Source: CAZPMC01 sp964587755
GTDB lineage: Bacteria; Bacillota; Clostridia; Acetivibrionales; DTU013
Direction: 5' to 3'
Length of the DNA stretch: 16,274 nucleotides
Assembly: GCA_964587755.1 (NCBI GenBank)
Contig: CAZPMC010000046.1
Location: forward strand, 1 to 16,274
Of this stretch, positions 6,033-13,636 are shown piece by piece (within the stretch, counting starts at the first letter, position 1; each line of letters begins with the position of its first letter). Under the pieces are notes generated by a model. That model saw only the letters and a list, made by a program, of their open reading frames with translations. It was not told the origin of the DNA and did no database searches. A program made the position numbers and the translations under genes.

Positions 6033-6067
6033 CATATATTTTCGCCTTTTTTATTGTTATATTCACT

Positions 6068-6895
6068 CTAAACATCCCAGTTTTCTATTATTCTGCTTGT
6101 AAGTAAAACAAATTTTTCCTCAGACCTTTTGGTAGTTTCTATAACTTCATTATGGTCTAGTGCTTGTCCAGTAATACCTGCTGCCATATTGGTAATACAC
6201 GATATTCCCATAACCTTCATTCCTGCATGCCGGGCAGTAATGACCTCCGGAACAGTTGACATGCCCACAGCATCTGCGCCCAGTATTCGAAGAGCCCTTA
6301 TTTCAGCAGGTGTCTCAAACATGGGCCCCTGAGCAAATGCATACACACCCTCAACCACGTCAACCTCTGCCTCCTTTGCAGACAATCTTGCCAACTGTAA
6401 TAGATTGTTGTCGTAAGCATTACTCATATCGGGGAACCGGGTTCCAAATTTATCTATATTTCTGCCTCTTAAGGGGGACGGTGCAAAAAAGCTGATATGG
6501 TCGGTAATCAGCATAATATCACCTTGCTTAAAATTGGTGTTTATTCCTCCCGCAGCATTTGTTACAAGCAGATTCCCGACTCCTAAAAGCTTAAATACTC
6601 TTATATGAAATACAACCTTGGAGATATCATAGCCTTCATAATAGTGAAATCTCCCCTTCATGGCGAGTACACGTTTTCCTGCCAATGTGCCGAAAACAAG
6701 CTTGCCTGCATGTCCCACAACAGTTGCCTGAGGAAATCCAGGTATTTCAGAATAATTTATTTCAACCGTATCCTCGAAATAATTTACCAACGCCCCCAGA
6801 CCTGAACCAAGGATAATGGCAATCTGGGGTTCTTCTCCGATTTTTCCTCTTATAAAATCTGCTGAACTTTTAATTGTATTCAGATAGTTTATCAT
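6068..6895 (-). CDS. punA: Purine nucleoside phosphorylase, trimeric 6-oxopurine type
   Basis: Phosphorolyses inosine, guanosine and deoxy forms to free base and (deoxy)ribose-1-phosphate. The 275-residue product matches the trimeric PNP family. Visible landmarks are GSGLG (Ser31), VVGHAGKLVFG (His62), MKGRFHYYEGY (Arg82, His84, Tyr86), TNAAGG, AQGPMFETPAE (Glu194), GADAVGMSTVPE (Met212, Ser213), ITNMAAG (Asn236) and LDHNEV (His248). Asn236 sits where human PNP has Asn243, the residue that favours 6-oxopurines over adenosine. The ATG at 6895 is used; a TTG one codon upstream (6898) is equally possible, at 7 bases from AGGAGG. That ribosome binding site overlaps the TAG of the lipoprotein gene, so the two are probably translationally coupled. 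It lies just upstream of the SAH-recycling operon and could consume the inosine that operon may release. Confidence 0.94.
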   Translation of the reverse strand: MINYLNTIKSSADFIRGKIGEEPQIAIILGSGLGALVNYFEDTVEINYSEIPGFPQATVVGHAGKLVFGTLAGKRVLAMKGRFHYYEGYDISKVVFHIRVFKLLGVGNLLVTNAAGGINTNFKQGDIMLITDHISFFAPSPLRGRNIDKFGTRFPDMSNAYDNNLLQLARLSAKEAEVDVVEGVYAFAQGPMFETPAEIRALRILGADAVGMSTVPEVITARHAGMKVMGISCITNMAAGITGQALDHNEVIETTKRSEEKFVLLTSRIIENWDV

Positions 6896-6909
6896 CAAAT
6901 GCTTTCCTC

Positions 6910-7914
6910 CTACATTGCCACATCTATTTGAATTTCTATTGCCTTACCATCCTCAACCCTTACAGTAAATAATTCATATCCGTCATATGTATAGCTCCAA
7001 TAATTATCGTCATCTATACTGGCGGGGTCCCCGTAAAGCTGCCTTATAGCTTCCTCGCTGTCCCCGACCTTCAAACCCCTTGGAGTCGGGTAATCCGGGC
7101 TTATTACGTTAACAGAATATACAGTGTCATCCACCACCAGTATCTGTGTATCATCAGCTAAATAAAGAGTTTTAGCTACCAGACCTTCATACTCGTCTTG
7201 GGCTACCTCTACCGTTTCATTTTCTAGTATCTCCACTAATTCGTCATATGTCATACCTAGCTTAATCTTCCCAAGCTGCAAATCGTCAAGAGTCACTTGA
7301 TTTTCACCGCTTAAACTGATTCCATAGCCTTCACGGGTTGTGCGTATACTCATTGCTATGTATTCTATTGTTTCTCGATTTTTATCAAACCATTGTTTAC
7401 CGCCCTGCGCACTGATATGGAGTACAACGAAGCTGTCACCGTCAAGCCTTGTAAAATACACCTCATCATCAGAAACTTCTATTCGCTTTCCTGAAGAACC
7501 GTCCCTGAATGTAAAATCAGCAATTGTGCCAACTTGTCCCTTCAAGGAATTGTAAAAGCTTTCCTCCGTGCCCTCAAAAGCATTGCTGTATATATTTATA
7601 AAAACATTGTCATTGTCTGATATTATTTTGTATTCCGAACCATCAGACGACTCATCTTTGGCACTCCATTGGTTTGGTATGTCAAACCAAATTTCCAATA
7701 TATCATTCTTACAAGTTTTGTAATTGGCATCGTATGTCGGGTAAAATTTTATCTCACCATCAATTGTTTTTGCTCCAGGCATCTTATCAGTTAAATCTAT
7801 ACTCAGTTCATCTTCAATATCTGCCGGCGCAGCAGTCTCATCTGCCTTATTCTTTATCGAACAGCCTGCTGTTAGTATTGCCAACGAACAAAGAATTACT
7901 AATAAATTTTTCAT
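6910..7914 (-). CDS. Predicted lipoprotein with BamE-like tandem repeats, function unknown
   Basis: The 334-residue product begins MKNLLVILCSLAILTAGC, a lipoprotein signal peptide with lipobox L-T-A-G-C and modified Cys18, so it should be anchored to the outer face of the membrane. An acidic linker follows. Residues 65-195 form a mixed alpha/beta domain (ILEIWFDIPNQWSA ... FVVLHISAQGG) of a kind seen in secreted Firmicute proteins. The C-terminal third carries two copies of a short motif: LGKIKLGMTYDELVEILE (214-231) and GLKVGDSEEAIRQLYGDP (280-297). Each is followed by beta strands and resembles the BamE/SmpA-like repeat in Firmicute lipoproteins. The last strands read VRVEDGKAIEIQI. It follows spoVR by 41 bp, and its stop overlaps the PNP ribosome binding site. 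I do not recognise a named family and assign no function. Confidence 0.88.
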   Translation of the reverse strand: MKNLLVILCSLAILTAGCSIKNKADETAAPADIEDELSIDLTDKMPGAKTIDGEIKFYPTYDANYKTCKNDILEIWFDIPNQWSAKDESSDGSEYKIISDNDNVFINIYSNAFEGTEESFYNSLKGQVGTIADFTFRDGSSGKRIEVSDDEVYFTRLDGDSFVVLHISAQGGKQWFDKNRETIEYIAMSIRTTREGYGISLSGENQVTLDDLQLGKIKLGMTYDELVEILENETVEVAQDEYEGLVAKTLYLADDTQILVVDDTVYSVNVISPDYPTPRGLKVGDSEEAIRQLYGDPASIDDDNYWSYTYDGYELFTVRVEDGKAIEIQIDVAM

Positions 7915-7955
7915 TTGTTATTGGACCTCACTTTGACATAATGTTCTTAGCTATC

Positions 7956-9206
7956 TTATTCAATTTTACCATATAGTCTGTCTTCATTACAAAAAATTGT
8001 TTTTTTCTTGCCGTCTATAACAGTATTTAATATTACGCTCCCTCCCCACAAATCAGCAATATGCTTTAAGGTTTCAGCTGCATAATTTTGTTCAAGCTCT
8101 CTTCCGTCATACAAATGTTCCAGCAGCAGTGTGTTGTCTTTTTTTATGTTATCTGCTACCAGAATGCATGGTACTGCTCCCATGCCCACTGATTGCACAA
8201 TAGTATCCCTTATTTTTATACACCCCTCGTCATCAGCTATCTGAGTGACCACATACTCATTCCCCTGTTTCTTATACTCATAAAGCCTAAGCTCTCTGAT
8301 TAGCTCCTTTGTCAGATATCTTCTTATAAAGGAATCATCTCTTTCTATAGCCCTAACCTCAAATATTTTTTTTGGGTTTTGTGAATAAGACTTTTCTATG
8401 AACTCAAATAATTTAAATCCTAAGTAATATGGATTAATAAATTCCTCATATGGCCTGACGACTTGATTATGTCTAATAAAAAACTCAAATCTGAGCTCAT
8501 CGGGCATCGTAAGTTTATTAAGCAGCAAGCGGTGCCAGTAGCATGCCCAACCCTCATTGATAATCTTTGTCTCTATTTGGGGAATAAAATAAAGGGTTTC
8601 TTCTTTGATGATATTAATTATATCCTTCTGCCATGCTTCAAGTCTCCCATAATTAAAAATAAAGCTGAGCAAGTCGCAATCATACATATTCTGCGGGGTT
8701 TTCCCGCTCTGAAATCTTATTGCATGGGCAGCATCAATTATACGCTCCACCTTTTCATGACCTATCTTAGGATCACTGATATATCCCCTGATTCTTTCGG
8801 CATGATTTTTAAACATTTCAAGAGCATTTTTTGCATCTGTGCCTGAGCTAAAAAGTCTGTTGTTTTTGAAAAAATCATTATGGCCTAATACATGTGCCAT
8901 CGTAAGTATTTGCATTAGCAGGGTATTTTCCTTAACCAGGTATGCCATGCATGGATTAGTGTTAATCACCAGCTCATAGGTAAGTCCTCCAATATTATAT
9001 TTGTTGAGAACTTTTTTCCTTTCATAAGCCTTTCCAAAGCTCCAGTGTGGATAGCGAAATGCCAGACCGGAATATACCTCGTATGCTGTCATGTCCTCAT
9101 TGCTTACAAGATTAAATGTCTGAGGGTAGAAGCTTAAGCCTTCCTCATATGCAAGCTCTTCTATTTGCATATACCAATATTCAAGGTCTTTTATATTGTA
9201 ATCCAA
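7956..9206 (-). CDS. spoVR: SpoVR family protein
   Basis: SpoVR is needed for normal spore cortex formation in Bacillus subtilis, and its relative YcgB belongs to the PrkA/YeaG system in enteric bacteria; the biochemical activity is not established. The 416-residue product has the family motifs RYPHWSFGKAYER (51-63), INTNPCMAYL (81-90), MAHVLGHNDFFKNN (103-116), HAERIRGYIS (135-144) and INEGWACYWH (216-225). The H-x3-H at 105/109 together with Glu218 and His225 looks like a possible metal site; this is inference. Start choice: a TTG at 9206 lies seven bases after AAGGAG (9219-9214) and gives MDYNIKDLE, as in relatives; the longer TTG at 9224 would cover the ribosome binding site. The start overlaps the yhbH stop by 26 bases, so translation is coupled. 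Confidence 0.93.
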   Translation of the reverse strand: MDYNIKDLEYWYMQIEELAYEEGLSFYPQTFNLVSNEDMTAYEVYSGLAFRYPHWSFGKAYERKKVLNKYNIGGLTYELVINTNPCMAYLVKENTLLMQILTMAHVLGHNDFFKNNRLFSSGTDAKNALEMFKNHAERIRGYISDPKIGHEKVERIIDAAHAIRFQSGKTPQNMYDCDLLSFIFNYGRLEAWQKDIINIIKEETLYFIPQIETKIINEGWACYWHRLLLNKLTMPDELRFEFFIRHNQVVRPYEEFINPYYLGFKLFEFIEKSYSQNPKKIFEVRAIERDDSFIRRYLTKELIRELRLYEYKKQGNEYVVTQIADDEGCIKIRDTIVQSVGMGAVPCILVADNIKKDNTLLLEHLYDGRELEQNYAAETLKHIADLWGGSVILNTVIDGKKKTIFCNEDRLYGKIE

Positions 9207-10371
9207 GAACTCGCTCCTTCTCAAAAATGCTTTTAAGACCCTTTACAATTCCATCTGTATCTGACATAGAGATAATAACAAGGTTTTGCGCCGATATGTT
9301 TTTACTAAATTCATTTTTGATGGTGTTTGCTTTATATGCATAAGAAGGTGATATTTCACCGTATCCAAAAAGATTGCAGACCTCACAAAGCTTTGATGCT
9401 AACTGAACAGCCTTTTTATTGTCCTCCGGCCAATTATCACCGTCACTTACATGAAAGGTGTAAATATTCCAATACTCAGGATCATAGCGTTGGCTGATTA
9501 TTTCAAGAGCCTTTTTATATCCGCTGCTAATATATGTGCCTCCAGATTCGCCTCTGTGAAAAAACTCCAGCTCATTAACCTCCTTTGCGGTTGTTGTGTG
9601 AGCCAAAAAGACAACTTCAATATTGGAATACCTGTTTTTGACAAGATTATAAAGAACAAAATAAAAGCTTCTGGCCATATATTTTTTTATCTGATCCATT
9701 GAGCCAGAAACGTCCATAATGCATATGACAACAGCATTTTTATCGCTCTTTTTCGCTTTATTTCTTCTCCGGTATCTCAAATCCTCTTTTGTAAAAGGAA
9801 ACCGCGTTTCTTCGGTTTTATTCTTCTCCTGCCTCGAGCACCTTTTATTTGCCTGCTTTCTTTTTATTTTTTGAATTGCAGTTCTTTTTATAGCTAATCT
9901 GGGAGGTGTGCCCTTTCGACTGTAGCCAGGATTTCTTATGCACTCATCAATCGCCCCATAGGTTTTGTCCCCTTTATGGGGCTTCGGCAGACTTAATTCC
10001 TCAAACATATGCTGAGCAAGCTCGTCAACAGTAATTTCCGTCTCATATATTTCATCTGACTCAAGCTGACCCGGGGAAGAAGTCAGGACTCCTCCAAGCC
10101 CGATTTCTTCCCCCACTACATCCCCACGCATTTCACCACCATCTCCTGTTGCAACCTCGGGGACGGTTCTACAAAAAATAAAGCTATACTCCCTTACACC
10201 TCTTACAGGTATCTTGATTTTTTTATTTCCATCAACTCCAATTATGCTTTCTTGAGTTAAAATATTACCTATATTTTTCTTAATAGATTCCTCTAAAAGC
10301 TCTTTATGCCTTCGCCTGTCTTGAGCAAACCACTGTTTCATAATGGGCTCATATTCATTGAAAACTGCCAT
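9181..10371 (-). CDS. yhbH: YhbH/YeaH family VWA-domain sporulation protein
   Basis: The 396-residue product belongs to the YhbH (B. subtilis) / YeaH (E. coli) family found beside PrkA and SpoVR. The N-terminal part (1-65) carries RRRHKELLEESIKKNI and ESIIGVDGNKKIKIPVRGVREY, typical of the family. A variable Gly/Glu-rich linker (70-110) and a basic stretch (160-210) follow. A von Willebrand A domain starts at IMDVSGSM, with metal-adhesion residues Asp220, Ser222 and Ser224, SGGT Thr279 and SDGD Asp310, all intact, so divalent-metal-dependent protein binding is expected. The B. subtilis gene is in a sporulation regulon, but its exact role is unknown. The ATG follows GGGGGA by a few bases. The gene is 19 bp downstream of prkA and overlaps spoVR by 26 bp: a tightly coupled trio. 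Confidence 0.94.
   Translation of the reverse strand: MAVFNEYEPIMKQWFAQDRRRHKELLEESIKKNIGNILTQESIIGVDGNKKIKIPVRGVREYSFIFCRTVPEVATGDGGEMRGDVVGEEIGLGGVLTSSPGQLESDEIYETEITVDELAQHMFEELSLPKPHKGDKTYGAIDECIRNPGYSRKGTPPRLAIKRTAIQKIKRKQANKRCSRQEKNKTEETRFPFTKEDLRYRRRNKAKKSDKNAVVICIMDVSGSMDQIKKYMARSFYFVLYNLVKNRYSNIEVVFLAHTTTAKEVNELEFFHRGESGGTYISSGYKKALEIISQRYDPEYWNIYTFHVSDGDNWPEDNKKAVQLASKLCEVCNLFGYGEISPSYAYKANTIKNEFSKNISAQNLVIISMSDTDGIVKGLKSIFEKERVLGLQYKRP
9214..9219 (-). promoter_or_regulatory. Ribosome binding site that fixes the spoVR start
   Basis: AAGGAG on the minus strand, seven bases before a TTG at 9206-9204. It lies within the 3' end of yhbH and inside the longer spoVR frame, arguing for the shorter protein and for coupled translation. 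Confidence 0.7.
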
Positions 10372-10390
10372 ACTAATCCCCCGCTGTCAA

Positions 10391-12319
10391 TCAGTCCTTC
10401 CAAAGATTGTTTGCTGCGTATCTTAAAACAGCATTACAGCAATGATCACAATATCCGTTCCTTTTCATTTCCTGTACCATTAAACTGTATTTCCTGTGCT
10501 GCTCAACATTTCTGACCTTTTCCCTGGTAACAATCCGGCTAATTTCCCGTACCGAGGCTGTCAGCTTTTTTTCAATCGCTTCCTTTAATGGCTCATAGCT
10601 TTTATAATCAAGCTTTCCGCCGTTTCTGAGTACAAAAAACATATATGCAGTCACATCTGTTCTAAAACCCTTTGCAGCAGCTTCTGATATACCGATTTGC
10701 TCCTCGATGGACCTCATGAACCTCTCGTCCGGCTCCAGCTTCTCACAGGTGTTTTTATCTTTTAATGAAATCTTGTTAACATAGGCCTCAGCATGATCCA
10801 AATACTTGTTGAATAGACTATCTGCTTGTTCCGCATACCCTATAATAAAAGCTTTTGAGACCTCTTTCTCAAGAATTTTGTTGTATTCCTTTCTGATTAA
10901 ATCTTGAATAAAACCCAAATACCTTGACTTTTCTTCCTCGCTGATGCTTAACCCCTTTACTTCCCTTTCGATATTTTCCATCACAGAAATTGGATTGATG
11001 CAATTGTTTTCACACTCAGATAGGGTTTGGTCTATAGCCTTCATAATAAATCTTGTAGAAATGCCTGTCATTCCCTCCCGGGGAGCCTCCTCACGCAGTT
11101 GTGATATGTCAAATTTTTGTGCAAGTCCATTTTCAACTATTTCTTCACCGTTATAAATTCTAAGCTTTGTCACTAAACTTACCTTCGGCGATGGTGTAAG
11201 CCGTGTTAAAATAGCAAACATAGATGCCATTTCGATTGTATGAGGTGCTATATGGGCATTATACCGGCTTTTCTTCAATATTTTTTCATAAATCCTTATC
11301 TCTTCATTTAGTTCAAGACAATAGGGTATTTCTATTTTAACAATTCTGTCAAGAATGGCCTCATTGGTATGATCGGATTTAAACTTATTCCACTCGGCCT
11401 CATTTGAATGAGCCAATATTACACCGTCAAAATAAATCATTGCACCTTTTCCAGGGGAGGGTACACATTTTTCTTGAGTTGCTGTAATTATAGTGTGAAG
11501 GTACTCAGCTTCATTCTTAAAAATCTCTATAAATTCGACAATTCCTCTATTCCCAGCATGAAAAGCCCCATTTAATGACAACGCTCTAGGATCATCCTCA
11601 GGATACCTGTCGATTTGAGATATATCGACACTCCCCACCAATACACTTGTATCTTGATTATTGGGGTCAACAGGAGGCACAACGCCTATGCCTTTTCTGG
11701 ACCTTACAGATAATCCAACTTGTTCCACCGGAAATTTCTCATACTCGCCATGATATTCATGATTTAGCCTATAGCGACAAATGGGGCATAGCTCGCCTTC
11801 AATTCTGACTCCCAGCAAATCCTCAAACCTTTTCCTCAAGCGCATTGGTACTAAATGTAACGGTTCCTCCCGCATGGGGCAACCCTTCAGCGCATATATG
11901 GGCGGACTGTTCTCCAGCCCTTTCTTTAGCGCCTCCATAATTGAAGATTTTCCCGAGCCTACAGGTCCTACCAAATACAGTACTTGCCTGGCCTCTTCCC
12001 CCTCCATTGCTGCGGAATTGAAGTATCTGGCGATTTTCATCACGCTTAAATCAATCCCATAAAACTCCTCAAAGAATTTATATTTTTTAATTGTTTCATT
12101 TCCATAAAGTCTCCTTAATCGTGGATTTTTATCTGTTTTCAATATCTCAATACCGGCTTCTGATATAATTCTAAACAGCCGTTGGTGGGCTAGCATTGCA
12201 ATCTCAGGCTCTTTCTTTACCAAAAGCATATAATCAAGAAACGTCCCCTCGAAATTTTTTCTTTCATTTTCGCTTCTATCTTTTTTTATTATTTCTGTTA
12301 ATTCACACTCGCCAGTCAT
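10391..12319 (-). CDS. prkA: PrkA AAA+ family protein (serine kinase/protease PrkA)
   Basis: The 642-residue product matches PrkA/YeaG in length and motifs. An N-terminal helical region carries FEGTFLDYMLLVKKEPEIAMLAHQRLF. Next are Walker A GPVGSGKS (118-125), GCPMREEPLHLVP, a CPICRYRLNHEY segment with two close cysteines, SVRSRKGIGVVPPVDPNNQDTS, the arginine-rich ALSLNGAFHAGNRGIVEFIE, and a C-terminal kinase-like domain with GISTRFIMKAID. PrkA was first described as a serine kinase; B. subtilis PrkA has since been reported to act as an ATP-dependent protease in sporulation. The ATG lies 5 bases after GGAGG. It begins the prkA-yhbH-spoVR cluster. The 87-bp gap before it holds a perfect TATAAT (12359-12354) without a good -35, and no convincing sporulation-sigma promoter, so regulation cannot be stated. 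Confidence 0.95.
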   Translation of the reverse strand: MTGECELTEIIKKDRSENERKNFEGTFLDYMLLVKKEPEIAMLAHQRLFRIISEAGIEILKTDKNPRLRRLYGNETIKKYKFFEEFYGIDLSVMKIARYFNSAAMEGEEARQVLYLVGPVGSGKSSIMEALKKGLENSPPIYALKGCPMREEPLHLVPMRLRKRFEDLLGVRIEGELCPICRYRLNHEYHGEYEKFPVEQVGLSVRSRKGIGVVPPVDPNNQDTSVLVGSVDISQIDRYPEDDPRALSLNGAFHAGNRGIVEFIEIFKNEAEYLHTIITATQEKCVPSPGKGAMIYFDGVILAHSNEAEWNKFKSDHTNEAILDRIVKIEIPYCLELNEEIRIYEKILKKSRYNAHIAPHTIEMASMFAILTRLTPSPKVSLVTKLRIYNGEEIVENGLAQKFDISQLREEAPREGMTGISTRFIMKAIDQTLSECENNCINPISVMENIEREVKGLSISEEEKSRYLGFIQDLIRKEYNKILEKEVSKAFIIGYAEQADSLFNKYLDHAEAYVNKISLKDKNTCEKLEPDERFMRSIEEQIGISEAAAKGFRTDVTAYMFFVLRNGGKLDYKSYEPLKEAIEKKLTASVREISRIVTREKVRNVEQHRKYSLMVQEMKRNGYCDHCCNAVLRYAANNLWKD

Positions 12320-12406
12320 TTCTGCCTCCCAAAAACATACGCTCCCATTGTTAATTATATTAGGGGGTTTTGTCTATAATTCCATTGGGACTTACCGTAT
12401 AAGCCT

Positions 12407-13636
12407 TCATTGAGAACGCTCATCCTCACCTGCTTGGTCTTTTGGGAACACCTTTGTGCCGTAACGCTCTACTACAAATGTTATTCCATAGGCTTGTGCT
12501 ATGTCTTTCATGTCTGAGAGCAACTTTTCATTTTCAGCTGATAATTCATTTTTAGGGATGACCAAAAACAACTCCTTTCCTTTAATCTCATCCTTTCTAA
12601 TAACAATACTGTCCGTCCCCCAAGGCTTTTCTTGCCCTTCGAAGGCAGCCAGCTTCTTGACATACCCCATTAAGGTATTTTTAGCATTATCTCCTAGCTG
12701 ATAGCTTGTGGCTGTCAGATCCATGCTTTTTATCATCACTGCATTTCCATTATCAAACTTCGAAATAACAGGAAAATTTGACGGCAAATTAGCTCCAAAA
12801 ATTCTTTGAATCTTTCTCCCTCTTTGAAAATTACTTAGTGACCATATATCATCCACAGCCTCAACTTCATTTTTTACCTCATCCCCTTCCATCCACGCCT
12901 TTACTTTTGCCCGTTGCACAATTTCCAGCCCGTCAATAAAGGGTATGGGAAGAGGCAACTTTATTCTGTATCTGACAATAATATCAATATTCTCCTGTCT
13001 GTCGGCAAAAAATGAGGATTCACTAAAATCCATACCATCAAAGCCATCGGAGATATTTAACCTCTCAAGCTTTATATTTAAATCCTCCGACTTACCAAGG
13101 ACAAGATATTTTTTCATATAAAGCTTAATTAACGGAATAAACAACTGAGTCTTTGCATCATTAAGAGTGTCACTGGCAAAATAGCAGGCGATGTTTTTAA
13201 GCTCATCGATGGGATTTTCAATAACATGCTCACCTTCCGCCAACATGTTTTTAAAGCTTTCTTCTGCATTTGACAGCAAATCCTTACTGTCACTTATGTC
13301 AGGCAATCCTTGAGATATGCCGTTTTTTATGTTTTTGATACTGTTATATGAATCGAAAACACTTCCTATTTGGCTCTTAAATACATCAGCCCTGTCACAT
13401 ACAGCATTTCTGGCCGTATCATGAAGGCCTCTTATGCCGCTCATATGATATATATACCCAGAGGATGCAATCTCACAGGCAGCTCCGTCTATTGCATGCT
13501 GAACCATGTCGTATGTGTAAACAGCTTTTATTATAAATATAATAGAAAAAAACGCACACAAAACCACTGGCAGTATCAGTGCTGCTTCAACCGTAACAGA
13601 GCCATTGGATTTTAACAATCTTTTAATATCCTTCAT
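12407..13636 (-). CDS. TadE-like pseudopilin/membrane-anchored protein
   Basis: From an ATG at 13636 the product is 409 residues. It begins with a short basic stretch and GSVTVEAALILPVV. This is the prepilin-like pattern of TadE-family proteins: a small residue, then Glu five positions later inside a hydrophobic helix, about residues 12-42. A long extracytoplasmic part follows, with polar helices (60-160), beta-rich segments (INISDGF ... IVRYRIKLPLPIPFIDGLEIVQRAKVKAWMEGDE) and an alpha/beta end (KELFLVIPKNELSAENEKLLSDMKDIAQAYGITFVVERYG). TadE proteins are minor pilins of Flp/Tad pili. The ATG overlaps the stop of the previous gene by 14 bases, and the longer in-frame GTG at 13669 has no ribosome binding site. 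It is much longer than typical TadE (150-200 residues), so its partner function is uncertain. It is probably transcribed with the DUF5702-like gene. Confidence 0.8.
   Translation of the reverse strand: MKDIKRLLKSNGSVTVEAALILPVVLCAFFSIIFIIKAVYTYDMVQHAIDGAACEIASSGYIYHMSGIRGLHDTARNAVCDRADVFKSQIGSVFDSYNSIKNIKNGISQGLPDISDSKDLLSNAEESFKNMLAEGEHVIENPIDELKNIACYFASDTLNDAKTQLFIPLIKLYMKKYLVLGKSEDLNIKLERLNISDGFDGMDFSESSFFADRQENIDIIVRYRIKLPLPIPFIDGLEIVQRAKVKAWMEGDEVKNEVEAVDDIWSLSNFQRGRKIQRIFGANLPSNFPVISKFDNGNAVMIKSMDLTATSYQLGDNAKNTLMGYVKKLAAFEGQEKPWGTDSIVIRKDEIKGKELFLVIPKNELSAENEKLLSDMKDIAQAYGITFVVERYGTKVFPKDQAGEDERSQ

Noticed and set aside
5927..6067. SAM or SAH riboswitch upstream of the methyltransferase-ahcY operon
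   Set aside because: The leader is short and AT-rich and shows none of the conserved helices of S-box, SAM-II or SAH riboswitches; only the single inverted repeat stands out.
12320..12406. Sporulation sigma-factor promoter for prkA
   Set aside because: Partial matches such as TTATACGGTA and CGTATGTT were seen, but none had a convincing paired -35 at the right distance; the TATAAT at 12354-12359 also lacks a good -35.
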